From: Cyanobacterium aponinum PCC 10605
GTDB taxonomy: Bacteria; Cyanobacteriota; Cyanobacteriia; Cyanobacteriales; Cyanobacteriaceae
NCBI RefSeq assembly: GCF_000317675.1
Contig: NC_019776.1
Location: 3,596,001-3,660,000 of the forward strand
Reading direction: 5' to 3'
DNA length: 64,000 nt
Part shown: positions 7,763 through 16,375 of the stretch, piece after piece
Layout of the letters: every line of letters starts with the position of its first letter
How positions within the stretch are numbered: the first letter of the stretch is position 1
The notes under the pieces: generated by a model
What the model was told of the DNA's origin: nothing
Database searches by the model: none
The model's input: the letters and a program-made list of their open reading frames with translations, nothing else
Made by a program: the position numbers and the translations under genes

Positions 7763-7821
7763 TACAAAGTAATTCCTAAAGAGATAGCATTTTATTTAAT
7801 TTTTAATCCCATCCGAGTTAA

Positions 7822-7859
7822 TAAAAAAAGGTGGGGTTTATAAGCAAAAAAGCCCCACC
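7822..7859 (-). terminator. Intrinsic terminator of psbI
   Basis: On the minus strand, GGTGGGG (7853-7859) pairs with CCCCACC (7830-7836), followed by a run of seven T (7829 down to 7823). It begins about 24 nt after the psbI stop codon. It is a textbook rho-independent terminator. Confidence 0.87.
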
Positions 7860-7882
7860 GTTATTAATATTAAAGTATGATA

Positions 7883-7999
7883 TTATTCTAAGTCTTTACG
7901 TCCGGGGTTACGAGCAGGGTCTCCGGATAAGAAACCAAAGATAAATAGAAGGATAAAAGACGCTACAACAATATTTACAACAATTTTAAGGGTTAACAC
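7883..7999 (-). CDS. psbI: Photosystem II reaction centre protein I
   Basis: A 38-residue single-span thylakoid protein, the invariant length of PsbI. It reads [19 protein letters not shown] (one membrane helix), then [14 protein letters not shown] and KDLE. The tail [12 protein letters not shown] is the family signature. PsbI sits beside D1 in the photosystem II core and is needed for early assembly and dimer stability. The start is GTG, supported by AGGAG 11 nt upstream on the minus strand; most PsbI genes start with ATG. A strong terminator follows, so it is probably a single-gene transcript. Confidence 0.95.
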   Translation of the reverse strand: MLTLKIVVNIVVASFILLFIFGFLSGDPARNPGRKDLE

Positions 8000-8097
8000 T
8001 TTTTTATATACTCCTAATGATTTTATTCTTGGTCTATTCTACCGAAAAATGTCCTTACCTTATGAGAATTCTTGCAGAATTCAAATTCGCTGAGTTA

Positions 8098-9306
8098 TTA
8101 GGTTTTTTTACTTATATAGCCTAGGTTAGTGACATCATAATCATATATCCACGCAGTTTTAAGATTGATTAAATTAGAATTTACCGTCACTGCCAAGCCT
8201 AATGCAATATCACGAGCGATCGCACTTATGCCTGTAGCGTGGAATATGTCAGCGTTTTTTCGTGATGTTTGTTGAACTTTAGTCGCTCTTTCTTGGCGTA
8301 ATTGTTGATATTTGAATAAGGCGGTTTCTATCTTTGTTTCCAGAGACAAACAATTTGCTAAAACATAAGCATCCTCGATAGCCATTCCTGCTCCTTGGGC
8401 TTGAAATGGTAACATAGGATGAGCGGCATCCCCTAACAGAGTTACTTTTCCTTTTGACCAATAGGGTAGGGGTTGATGGGTGAATAAGCCCCATTTATAA
8501 CAGGTTTCCTCCGTTTTGCCTAAATCTTGCAAAATTTCATCAAGTAAGGGTGATTTATTCCCAAAACGTTGCCAAATTTCTTGTTTATCCGCAGTAATAG
8601 CCCACCCCTCCTCCTGCCAATTTTTTTCTCTTACCACTAACACTAAATTTAACCAACACTTCCCTATCTGTTTATTTTCATTAGGATAAGCAACAACATG
8701 ATGATTTTTCCCCATCCAAACGGTAGCTTTGCCCCATAAAGGTCGATATTTTTCAGAAAATGGCAAAATTGCCCTAAATGCAAAATAACCTGAGTATTTC
8801 GCCTCATAATTGGGAAATAAGGACTTTCTAAGATGCGATCGCACTCCATCTGCTCCGATTAAAGCCTTAGCAGAATACTTTTGAGGATCATTTTCAAGGC
8901 TAAAATATAAGCTCTCTTCCTCTTGGTGATAATCTGTTAACCGTTGGCAAAAATGAATTCTACTTTTATCTTCAATAGAATCATATAGTAACTGGTGCAA
9001 ATCTGCTCGGCGACATTGATAGTAAGGAATTGTTTGATTTAATTGCCAAGACGCAATTTCCCTATCAGAATCAAAAGACTTTAACTGAAAACCATAACAA
9101 CGATGAGAAATGGCTTCTAACTCCTTATCTAATCCTAATTGTTGAAAAACTCGAACCACATTGGGACTAATTTGCAAACCATAGCCTAGAGCCTCAAAAG
9201 ACTTTGCCTGTTCATATAATTGAAAATCAATTCTCTTTAACTGTAAAGCACGAGCCAGAGTTAATCCCCCAATACCCCCACCAATAATAATAATTTCCTT
9301 TTCCAT
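8098..9306 (-). CDS. FAD-dependent monooxygenase (group A aromatic hydroxylase-like)
   Basis: A 402-residue flavoprotein with the three group A signatures: the dinucleotide fold IIIGGGIGGLTLARAL (residues 5-20), the DG motif ALIGADGVRS (about 147-156), and the GD motif LLGDAAHPMLPFQAQG (about 284-299) with GAGMAIEDA after it. These enzymes use NAD(P)H and O2 to hydroxylate or epoxidise aromatic or isoprenoid substrates; salicylate hydroxylase, UbiH and zeaxanthin epoxidase are relatives. The substrate cannot be read from sequence. Cytosolic or membrane-peripheral; no signal peptide. A GCGATCGC site lies in the frame. It is monocistronic, upstream of psbI on the same strand. Confidence 0.85.
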   Translation of the reverse strand: MEKEIIIIGGGIGGLTLARALQLKRIDFQLYEQAKSFEALGYGLQISPNVVRVFQQLGLDKELEAISHRCYGFQLKSFDSDREIASWQLNQTIPYYQCRRADLHQLLYDSIEDKSRIHFCQRLTDYHQEEESLYFSLENDPQKYSAKALIGADGVRSHLRKSLFPNYEAKYSGYFAFRAILPFSEKYRPLWGKATVWMGKNHHVVAYPNENKQIGKCWLNLVLVVREKNWQEEGWAITADKQEIWQRFGNKSPLLDEILQDLGKTEETCYKWGLFTHQPLPYWSKGKVTLLGDAAHPMLPFQAQGAGMAIEDAYVLANCLSLETKIETALFKYQQLRQERATKVQQTSRKNADIFHATGISAIARDIALGLAVTVNSNLINLKTAWIYDYDVTNLGYISKKT

Positions 9307-9429
9307 AGCCTCTTACAAGATAAATTCTTTCACCCGACACCTGACACCTTTTCAATTCAACACCGATAATTTTATATTAGACATCTCCAGAACTTATTTT
9401 TAATTTTTTGTAGTTAGGGCTTGGTTCCC

Positions 9430-9454
9430 TTAAAATACCTCTTGTTGGAGGTAT
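9430..9454 (-). terminator. Probable terminator of the cysteine desulfurase gene
   Basis: On the minus strand ATACCTC and GAGGTAT form a perfect 7-bp stem around CAACAA (9435-9454) followed by TTTT. It lies 26 nt past the stop codon of the upstream gene. Confidence 0.5.
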
Positions 9455-9479
9455 CTATTGAACTCAGATTAGTTGTAAT

Positions 9480-10631
9480 TCATCTTCTCAGAGTTTTAAT
9501 AGTTTGTAGAGTGAAACTAGCGGTTTCCTTAATTTCCTCAAAAGTGTTAAAACGTCCAATGCCAAATCGTAACGAAGCCCTTGCCAACTCATCGGAATAC
9601 CCCAAAGCCTTTAAAACATGAGAAGGTTTAGTGGATGTTGAAGAACAAGCAGAACCAGATGACACGGCAATTTGAGACTGTAATGCTAATAATAATGCAG
9701 ATCCATTTACTCCCTCAACACTAATATTTAAATTTCCTGCTAATCGTTGATTTAAGTCTCCATTTAAGTAAATACCATCTAATTGCTTTAATTCTTGCCA
9801 CAGATAATCTCTTAAATTTTTTTGTCTTTGATTTTCTTGCTCCATCTCTTTTAGAGCGATGTTTATCGCTTCAGCAAAACCCACTATTTGCGGTGTACAT
9901 AGTGTACCAGATCGATAACCTCTTTCTTGTCCTCCCCCTTGAATTTGAGAGGCGATATTTACTCTGGGATTTTTTGCTCTGATATATAATGCCCCAATTC
10001 CTTTTATACCATGAATTTTGTGGGCAGTAAAAGACATTAAATCAACATTCATTTTCTGCACATCAAGGGGAATTTTGCCAATGGCTTGGGCAGAGTCAGT
10101 ATGAAAAATAACTTCGTTTTCACGACAAATAGCCCCTATTTTTTCTATATCTTGAATTACTCCTATTTCATTATTAGCCGTCATAACTGACACTAAAATA
10201 GTATCTTCTCTGATAGTTTTTGTTAGTAATTCTAAGTTTAATAAACCGTTTTTTTCTACAGGTAGAAAAGTAATCTCAAAACCAAGACTTTGCAAATACT
10301 CACAGGGTTCAATGACTGCTCTATGTTCGGTTTCTACTGTAATAATATGTCTGCCTTTCTGAAAATAGGCTTCAGCAACTCCCTTAATAGCTAGATTATT
10401 AGCTTCTGTTGCACCACTGGTAAAAATAATTTCCCTTGGTTCAGCATTAATGGCAGATGCGATCGCATCTCTCGCTTTTTTCACCCCCGCCTGAGCCTCC
10501 CAACCATAAACATGGGCATTACTAGAAGGATTACCGAAATATTCAGTAAAATAGGGCATCATAGCCTTAATTACTCGTTCATCAACTTGTGTGGTAGCGT
10601 GTCCATCTAAATAAATGGGGCGATCGCGCAT
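9480..10631 (-). CDS. Cysteine desulfurase (NifS/IscS type)
   Basis: A PLP enzyme that removes sulfur from L-cysteine for Fe-S clusters and thiolated tRNA. The 383-residue length and the sequence fit group I (NifS/IscS): TSGATEANNLA near residue 71, NNEIGVIQD, HTDSAQAIGK, the PLP lysine in SFTAHKIHG (about residue 201), and the active-site cysteine in SSGSACSS (about 323), in the extended loop of group I enzymes. The N-terminus MRDRPIYLDGHATTQVD is typical. Several cyanobacterial genomes hold two or three paralogues, so I give no symbol. It is divergent from the Hpt gene. Confidence 0.92.
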   Translation of the reverse strand: MRDRPIYLDGHATTQVDERVIKAMMPYFTEYFGNPSSNAHVYGWEAQAGVKKARDAIASAINAEPREIIFTSGATEANNLAIKGVAEAYFQKGRHIITVETEHRAVIEPCEYLQSLGFEITFLPVEKNGLLNLELLTKTIREDTILVSVMTANNEIGVIQDIEKIGAICRENEVIFHTDSAQAIGKIPLDVQKMNVDLMSFTAHKIHGIKGIGALYIRAKNPRVNIASQIQGGGQERGYRSGTLCTPQIVGFAEAINIALKEMEQENQRQKNLRDYLWQELKQLDGIYLNGDLNQRLAGNLNISVEGVNGSALLLALQSQIAVSSGSACSSTSTKPSHVLKALGYSDELARASLRFGIGRFNTFEEIKETASFTLQTIKTLRR

Positions 10632-10721
10632 AAGAGATTTAGTAACCTGAAGATAAAAGTATCAGTTATTATTATAAACAAACAGTTAAAGACGGTTTTC
10701 ACTATGTGGGAGTAAAAAATT

Positions 10722-11642
10722 ATGGATAGTGCGAATAATGAGAAGATTGTCGGCTACTTCATTGAGGAAGCAAAAGAACATTTAGAAACCATTGAGAAAG
10801 GGATTTTAGACCTAGAATCCGCCATCAATGACGAAGAAAGAATTAACGAACTATTTAGGGCGGCCCACTCCATTAAAGGAGGTGCGGCAATGCTCAACTT
10901 TACCAGTATCCAAAAAACATCCCACCGTCTCGAAGATGCTTTTAAAATTCTTAGAGATGAAACCATTGAACCAGATTCAACCCTAGAAAGTCTCTTTCTC
11001 AAAGCCTACGATATTCTACAAGACTTATTAGAACGTCTCCAAGGACCTTTTGGCTTGTCTGAGGATGAAGGAGAAGAGATAATGAAAGAAGCCGAACCCC
11101 ATTTTGTTGAATTACTTAACTACATTGAGCAATTAGTGGCAGGAGAAAGCCCCGATGTTCAAAAGATTACCTCTGCCTCTGTCCGCTCTTCCACTCCGTC
11201 TTTAACGGCAATTCCTAGCGATGAGATTACGATGCAGGTTAGGCAAATTTTACAGCAAATGCTTGTGATTTTCAAACAGGATGCCACCCCCAATAATCGA
11301 CAACAATTGCAGGGAATGTGTGATAAATTAGTGAAACTAGCTCCAGCAGAAAACGGTTGGCAAAATCTTCTTAAGTGTGCCAGACTCGCCATTGGCAACC
11401 CAAAACATTCCTATCGTTTGTTAGCTCCAGTCATCATCAAAGAAGTAAAATTAGCAGGAGACTGCCTAGAAGTAGGAAAAGGCTCGGAAATAACACCATC
11501 TCAGGGCTTAGAACAATTAGCTCATTCTAAATTACCACAGGTTTTAGTCACCGTTGACCCTGTAATTGCCGCCGAAACCATTCACAAGGTATTTAATCCA
11601 GAGCAAATTTCCAAACTGGTGAATTTATTACAAGCTAAGTAA
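10722..11642 (+). CDS. Stand-alone Hpt-domain phosphotransfer protein
   Basis: A 306-residue protein with an N-terminal Hpt domain, residues 1-110. The phosphorylatable histidine is H49 in LFRAAHSIKGGAAMLNF, identical in form to the P1 domain of CheA. The rest (about 165-306) is helical and unassigned; no kinase, REC or CheW domain follows. Proteins like this relay phosphate between hybrid kinases and response regulators, for example in phototaxis or pilus control in cyanobacteria. The partner is not in this window. The ATG has a good purine-rich leader (TGGGAG). High confidence for the domain, low for the pathway. Confidence 0.85.
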   Translation: MDSANNEKIVGYFIEEAKEHLETIEKGILDLESAINDEERINELFRAAHSIKGGAAMLNFTSIQKTSHRLEDAFKILRDETIEPDSTLESLFLKAYDILQDLLERLQGPFGLSEDEGEEIMKEAEPHFVELLNYIEQLVAGESPDVQKITSASVRSSTPSLTAIPSDEITMQVRQILQQMLVIFKQDATPNNRQQLQGMCDKLVKLAPAENGWQNLLKCARLAIGNPKHSYRLLAPVIIKEVKLAGDCLEVGKGSEITPSQGLEQLAHSKLPQVLVTVDPVIAAETIHKVFNPEQISKLVNLLQAK

Positions 11643-11805
11643 GCGGGCAAGGGGCAATAATTTGAGTTAGGAGTTAGGAGTTAGATAAAAAAGAAATTTC
11701 CCGTAATGGTTGAATATATTCAACCCCTGCCACCCTAAGCCCCTACTTCCCCCGCTCTCCCTCTCCCTCTCCCCTCATCTCCTCATCTCCTCATCCCCCT
11801 AACAT

Positions 11806-11864
11806 CCTGCAACCTGACACCTGAAACCTGAAACCTGAAACCCGATACCTGAAATCTGACACCT
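11806..11864. repeat. Heptamer array (CCTGAAA-type STRR)
   Basis: Eight consecutive 7-nt units: CCTGCAA, CCTGACA, three CCTGAAA, CCCGATA, CCTGAAA, TCTGACA. The reverse complement (NNNCAGG heptamers) recurs in many gaps of this window (for example 15444, 17600, 20936, 29315, 54563). It is a short tandemly repeated repetitive sequence, a class common in cyanobacteria. The preceding gap (11643-11805) holds C/T-rich repeats and a GTTGAATATATTCAAC palindrome at about 11708. Confidence 0.8.
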
Positions 11865-11887
11865 CTTTCCGAACTTTCAACCCCTAA

Positions 11888-12280
11888 TTATTTCTTGATT
11901 TTCTTCGCCATATTACGGAACATATCCATATTGGTATCAGTATTACGGCGTTGATCTGAAAAACTGGGGGATGATTCTGTATTATTGCTAGTGGAAGGAG
12001 TAGAATTGATATTGGAAGAACTATTAGAGCCACCAAATTGATTGGGGTTTTTCTTCGCCATTTTTGTGGAAGATACTTCTTGTACTAATTCTCCACCGCT
12101 AGGATTACTCGCAGTTTTGGGGAAAGTTCTTCTTACAGTTTTAGATTTGCGCATATAGTCAATATCTCCGAAAGTTTTTGCAGAATCGGGATCTAAGAAA
12201 TACGCATCTTTAGGTTGAGCGGGTTGAGAGGGTTGGGGATTACTATTTTTCCTACCAAATAAGCCGAATAAACCAGCCAT
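11888..12280 (-). CDS. Conserved cyanobacterial hypothetical protein, low complexity
   Basis: A 130-residue soluble protein. The N-terminal half is ordered and looks conserved (MAGLFGLFGRK, FLDPDSAKTFGDIDYMR, SKTVRRTFPKT). The C-terminal half (residues about 75-120) is Ser/Asn/Thr-rich low complexity and ends with a basic tail MAKKIKK. The GDIDYMRKSKTVRRTFPK block looks like a conserved cyanobacterial module, but I know no function for it. It has no signal peptide or membrane span and is transcribed alone. The ATG is preceded by AGGAGTAATA. Confidence 0.65.
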   Translation of the reverse strand: MAGLFGLFGRKNSNPQPSQPAQPKDAYFLDPDSAKTFGDIDYMRKSKTVRRTFPKTASNPSGGELVQEVSSTKMAKKNPNQFGGSNSSSNINSTPSTSNNTESSPSFSDQRRNTDTNMDMFRNMAKKIKK

Positions 12281-12485
12281 GAAATTATTACTCCTTTAGT
12301 TATTATTAATTTTTATGAAATTATTAGTTAAGAATTATAACAGATTATTACTTATATGAATTTTTTTTAAGAAATAAAAAGTAATTTTCAGAAAGAGTCG
12401 AACTATGTCAATTGTTATTTGATTTCATCTTTTTGGAATTTGATTATGATCAGAACTAGAAAGATAAATTTCTGAGGTAAAAATT

Positions 12486-12923
12486 ATGAGTGATAATGTC
12501 AATAATCAACAAAAAAATCAAGAATCTTCCCCCGACAAAAATGTTTTTGCACCTTCTGAAACTGTTGAAACAAAAGAGTCAGGCAATTTATTTAATCAGA
12601 TTAAATCTTTTATTTTTAGTTGGCAATTAAAAGTAATTATAGCTGCGATCGCACTTATATCGTCTTTATGGGTTATTTTCTTTTGGAAACATATCATTGC
12701 TTTACAGAGTTTAAAAGGATGGGCAAATCATGCTCAAGCAGAGGCGATCGATTGTATGATGCAAGATAGTAATGATGATAAATATATCAGTTGTAGTGCA
12801 AAATTAGATAATCAAATAGTGCCTCTGGAGTGTGGTACAAGTTTATTTAATATGGGGTGCAGAGTTAACTATGGTAGTGCTTCTCCCTCTGTGAAATTAC
12901 AAGAAAAATCTATTGCAAACTAA
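12486..12923 (+). CDS. Hypothetical single-span membrane protein
   Basis: A 145-residue protein with a disordered polar N-terminus (residues 1-45), one hydrophobic helix (about 49-67) and a short C-terminal domain (75-145). That domain has four cysteines (CMMQ, CSAK, CGTS, CRVN), which may form two disulfides outside the membrane. No family is recognised. It lies 11 bases before an alpha/beta hydrolase gene, so they probably share a transcript. A TGAGGT leader precedes the ATG. Confidence 0.6.
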   Translation: MSDNVNNQQKNQESSPDKNVFAPSETVETKESGNLFNQIKSFIFSWQLKVIIAAIALISSLWVIFFWKHIIALQSLKGWANHAQAEAIDCMMQDSNDDKYISCSAKLDNQIVPLECGTSLFNMGCRVNYGSASPSVKLQEKSIAN

Positions 12924-12934
12924 AAAAATCGAGA

Positions 12935-13813
12935 ATGAATAGAGAAAAACTAGCATTAGGGAATCTAAATTTAGCTTATTTAGAGTGGAAAAATCAAGGA
13001 TTATTAGAGGGAAAATCACAAAATATACTGTTGTTACATGGCATGGCTGATAATTGCTTAGTTTGGCAAAAATTAGGAGAATTTTTATCAACAAATAATA
13101 GGAATTATCATATTATCGCCCCTGATTTAAGAGGTCATGGAGATAGCAGTAAACCAAAAACAGGATATTTTAAAGATGATTATTTAGAGGATTTATCAAA
13201 AATTTATCAACATTTTAACTGGCAAAAAGCCCATATAATTGCTCACTCTTGGAGTGCAAAAATAGCTTGTATTTGGGCAACACAAAATCCTCAATTATGT
13301 CAAAGTTTAACCCTCATAGATCCTTTCTTTATCAACTCTATGCCTTCTTTCTTCAGTCTTACTTTCCCTATTCTTTATAAAGTTCTGCCTTTTCTTAAAT
13401 TAATGCAGTTATTTCCTGATTATTTATCCATAGAAAAAACAGCAAAAACCCTCAAGCAATATCAAGGTTGGACACCTTGGCAACAAGAAATATTTAACTA
13501 TGGTATTGAACAAAAAAAAGATGGTTATTGGAGTAGTAAATTTTCTCAAGCCGCTCGTAACGAAATTTTTGAAGATGTCATGAAAGAGAAAGGATTAACA
13601 ACTAAATTAGACCTACCTAGTTTATTAGTTCTTCCAGAAAAAGGATTAAATCGAACATCATGGCAAATTAGCCCCTATAAACAATATTTGACCAATTTAC
13701 AGATAGCTAAAGTTAAAGGAAATCATTGGGCTTTTATTGTTGAACCTGATGAATTTAATCAAACTATTAATCAATTTTTACAATCATTACAACTAGAAAA
13801 AGACAAAATATAG
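12935..13813 (+). CDS. Alpha/beta hydrolase
   Basis: A 292-residue alpha/beta-hydrolase fold protein. It has the oxyanion segment LLHGMADN (about residue 33), the strand DLRGHGDSSKP (about 67), the nucleophile elbow HSWSAK (Ser near residue 108; GxSxG variant with HSWSA) and the late His in GNHWAF (about 269). A lid region (140-200) is aromatic-rich. The substrate is unknown; relatives include esterases, haloperoxidases and lipases. It lies in a probable two-gene operon with the upstream membrane protein. Confidence 0.83.
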   Translation: MNREKLALGNLNLAYLEWKNQGLLEGKSQNILLLHGMADNCLVWQKLGEFLSTNNRNYHIIAPDLRGHGDSSKPKTGYFKDDYLEDLSKIYQHFNWQKAHIIAHSWSAKIACIWATQNPQLCQSLTLIDPFFINSMPSFFSLTFPILYKVLPFLKLMQLFPDYLSIEKTAKTLKQYQGWTPWQQEIFNYGIEQKKDGYWSSKFSQAARNEIFEDVMKEKGLTTKLDLPSLLVLPEKGLNRTSWQISPYKQYLTNLQIAKVKGNHWAFIVEPDEFNQTINQFLQSLQLEKDKI

Positions 13814-13855
13814 AATGAAAATTAAGGATAAATATGTATAGCTAACCACAAACAA

Positions 13856-14143
13856 TTACAAACAATTATTAGAAGTAGTGAGTACCTGATGGGGAGTTTG
13901 AGCCTGAATAAAAACATAATCTCCTGCCTTGATATTAATCACATTATCATTTATTTTTAATGTTGCCTCTCCTCTAATTAAAATAACCCATTCATCTTGA
14001 AGTTGTTTATAAATTTTATTATCGGGCTTTTCACTGCTAACAATTCTTTCGATCGCAATATTACGACATTTCAGAAGTTCTAAAAACTCCTCTCCTTCAA
14101 CCAAAAAAGGAATATTTTTAAATAAATTCTGGGCTTTATTCAT
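13856..14143 (-). CDS. Cupin-domain protein
   Basis: A 95-residue small cupin. The conserved segments are EWVILIRGEATLKIND (first cupin motif, lacking its usual HxH histidines) and INIKAGDYVFIQAQTPHQVL (second motif with the terminal His). With only one clear metal-type histidine, it may bind metal weakly or act as a structural cupin. Family members often bind small ligands. It converges with the hydrolase gene; the role is unknown. Confidence 0.75.
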   Translation of the reverse strand: MNKAQNLFKNIPFLVEGEEFLELLKCRNIAIERIVSSEKPDNKIYKQLQDEWVILIRGEATLKINDNVINIKAGDYVFIQAQTPHQVLTTSNNCL

Positions 14144-14328
14144 ACAAAGAAAAAATATAGTTGCGAAAAAAGTTTATTGTAACCTTAGCTTAACGAAAAT
14201 TATTCAACTATCTTGTATCAAGTTCGATTAATTACTATAAACCCAAGGATTAACATACTAATAGTTTCTTCGTTATTAAAATAAGATACAATTAAATGTT
14301 TGGGGTAAAAAATAAAGCAATACAACTT

Positions 14329-15327
14329 ATGCAATTCATTGATCAAGTTAAAATTGAGGTACAAGCAGGGAAAGGAGGAGATGGGATAGTTGCTTTTCGG
14401 AGAGAAAAATATGTACCAGCCGGAGGCCCCGCAGGGGGTAATGGTGGCAGAGGAGGTTCAATTATTCTCAAGGCTGTAAATAGGTTACAAACCCTATTAG
14501 ACTTTAAATATGCTCGTCATTTTCAGGCGGAAGATGGTAAAAGAGGAGGTCCCAATAATTGCACAGGGGCATCGGGTAAGGATTTAATTTTAGAAGTGCC
14601 TTGTGGTACGATGGTCTATGATTTAGAAACCGATGAATTGATTGTTGATTTAGTAGATAATGAACAAACCTTCGTCATTGCGAAGGGAGGCAAAGGGGGC
14701 TTAGGTAATAAGCATTTTCTGAGTAACAGTAATCGAGCCCCAGAGTATGCTTTACCCGGTTTAGAGGGGGATTACAGACAGTTAAGGTTAGAATTGAAGT
14801 TACTAGCGGAAGTTGGCATTATTGGGCTTCCTAATGCGGGTAAATCCACTTTAATTTCTGCTTTATCCTCGGCACGTCCTAAAATTGCTGATTATCCTTT
14901 CACTACTTTAGTACCCAATTTGGGGGTTGTGCGTAAACCGACGGGAGATGGTACAGTTTTTGCGGATATTCCGGGGTTAATTGAAGGGGCTTCCCTGGGG
15001 ATTGGTTTGGGTCATGATTTTTTAAGACACATTGAGCGCACGAGAGTTTTATTACATCTGGTTGATATTAATAGTGATGATCCACTCCATGACTATAATA
15101 TTATTCAAAACGAATTACAAGCCTATGACAAAGGATTGGGCGATCGCCCTCAAATTATTGGCTTAAATAAGATAGATACTTTGGACGATAGTCGTCAAAA
15201 TGAGATTATAGAAGAATTTAAAACAGTAACAAAAGATCCTATTTTTCTTATTTCTGCTGTAACACAAAAAGGATGCGATCGCCTTTTACAAGCTATTTGG
15301 GATCAACTAGACTCTTTGCACCAGTAG
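14329..15327 (+). CDS. obgE: GTPase Obg/CgtA
   Basis: A conserved ribosome-associated GTPase needed for large-subunit maturation and stress response. The glycine-rich Obg fold occupies residues 1-158 ([19 protein letters not shown] and [12 protein letters not shown]). The G domain follows with P-loop GLPNAGKST, switch [11 protein letters not shown] and the NKID specificity loop. I chose ATG 14329, which gives the canonical MQFIDQ start and 332 residues. An ATG at 14296 would add 11 unlikely residues. The gene has two GCGATCGC sites. Monocistronic; the downstream gap is repeat-filled. Confidence 0.95.
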   Translation: MQFIDQVKIEVQAGKGGDGIVAFRREKYVPAGGPAGGNGGRGGSIILKAVNRLQTLLDFKYARHFQAEDGKRGGPNNCTGASGKDLILEVPCGTMVYDLETDELIVDLVDNEQTFVIAKGGKGGLGNKHFLSNSNRAPEYALPGLEGDYRQLRLELKLLAEVGIIGLPNAGKSTLISALSSARPKIADYPFTTLVPNLGVVRKPTGDGTVFADIPGLIEGASLGIGLGHDFLRHIERTRVLLHLVDINSDDPLHDYNIIQNELQAYDKGLGDRPQIIGLNKIDTLDDSRQNEIIEEFKTVTKDPIFLISAVTQKGCDRLLQAIWDQLDSLHQ

Positions 15328-15663
15328 AGTAATTAGTAGGAGGTTAAGGAAGACGAGTTTGGGGTTAGGTTTCAGGTGGTAGGGGAAATATATTCAACTC
15401 TTACGGTGTTGAGGGGATGGGGTGATGAGGGGAGAGGGAGACAAGGTGTCAGGTTTCAGGTTGCAGGTGTTGGAGAAAGTAATAAGTAACGAGTAATGGG
15501 TAATGAGTGTTCGGAGTTATTAATTATTAATTATTCACTATTCACTATTCACTATTCACTATTCACTATTCACTATTTACCTTTGCCCGTTGCCTACCCT
15601 AACCAAAAAATTTATATCGAACTTGAGTTAACTAAAACACTTTTAAGCAACGTCTAACTAAAA
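15328..15663. repeat. Composite intergenic repeat with (TTCACTA)6 array
   Basis: No gene. A composite of about 150 bp (15420-15575) carries NNNCAGG heptamers, GTTGGAGAAAGTAATAAGTA, GTAATGAGTGTTCGGAG and TTATTAATTATT. It recurs near 29355-29500 and 54600-54755. Positions 15534-15575 are six exact TTCACTA heptamers. A half palindrome, AATATATTCAACTC, lies at about 15387. Confidence 0.75.
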
Positions 15664-16272
15664 TTAATTATTAATAAACATTAAAAATACATCACTAAAA
15701 TCCTTTTTATTAAAGGCTTGATGAGTTTTTCTTAGCCAATTAAAAGTATAGGAATTAATAGCTTTAAACTGTTGCTCAGTGGACTCTTGATGATAAGGTG
15801 TTAAAACATTAGAAGCAATATTTAAACTTTTCTCAGCTAGTTCTAAATAAAGGGCATTTTCCTTTTGAATACTACTAATTTTTATTAGACTTTTATACAA
15901 ATCTTTCAGATATTCTATATCTTGTTTTCGCACATCTATTGAATAAGAGTTACTACCTAAATTAAATTTTATTTCTATATCTAAATCAACAGTACCAGCC
16001 GTTTCTAATTTAATATCGCTGAAATGATTATTTTTGTAACTATATCTTTTTAATAAACGTTTTTTGCTAGTTGCAGAAGTTCCATCAAGATGAATTAAAG
16101 CGTAGTTTGTAAAGCAATATTCATCACTTTGAGATTTGATTAGGAAATAAATTTTTTCCCCATCTTCGTGTAAAACGTAATCATCAGAGGCTACTTTATC
16201 ATAATCTTTAGGGGAAATTACTTGACCAATATCACTTAAACCGAGTACATCTGAAGCAACTTTTTTAAACAT
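15664..16272 (-). CDS. Bacterial PH-domain protein (YvbH-like)
   Basis: A 202-residue protein. Residues about 28-130 match the bacterial pleckstrin-homology (bPH_1, PF08000) fold seen in YvbH-type proteins: DYVLHEDGEKIYFLIKS, FTNYALIHLDG, LLKRYSYKN, and ETAGTVDLDIEIK. The C-terminal 70 residues are helical and resemble the YvbH oligomerisation tail. Members are cytosolic, phage- or stress-linked in some genomes, but biochemically obscure. It stands alone between repeats and a divergent methyltransferase. Confidence 0.78.
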   Translation of the reverse strand: MFKKVASDVLGLSDIGQVISPKDYDKVASDDYVLHEDGEKIYFLIKSQSDEYCFTNYALIHLDGTSATSKKRLLKRYSYKNNHFSDIKLETAGTVDLDIEIKFNLGSNSYSIDVRKQDIEYLKDLYKSLIKISSIQKENALYLELAEKSLNIASNVLTPYHQESTEQQFKAINSYTFNWLRKTHQAFNKKDFSDVFLMFINN

Positions 16273-16375
16273 TTTTTTCCTGAATTTAATGACTATTGTG
16301 ATTGAAATTTATCTTCATTCTAAGAAATAATAGTAAGGAAAAATATAACCTTAATATTAAAAAATAATAAATATA

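Noticed and set aside
9421-9621. 66-codon plus-strand ORF
   Set aside because: It overlaps the cysteine desulfurase C-terminus antisense and the terminator hairpin.
11640-11890. Possible CRISPR array
   Set aside because: The repeats are tandem heptamers with no unique spacers, and no cas genes are near.
15534-15575. CRISPR-like tandem (TTCACTA)n
   Set aside because: No spacers; a simple heptamer array.
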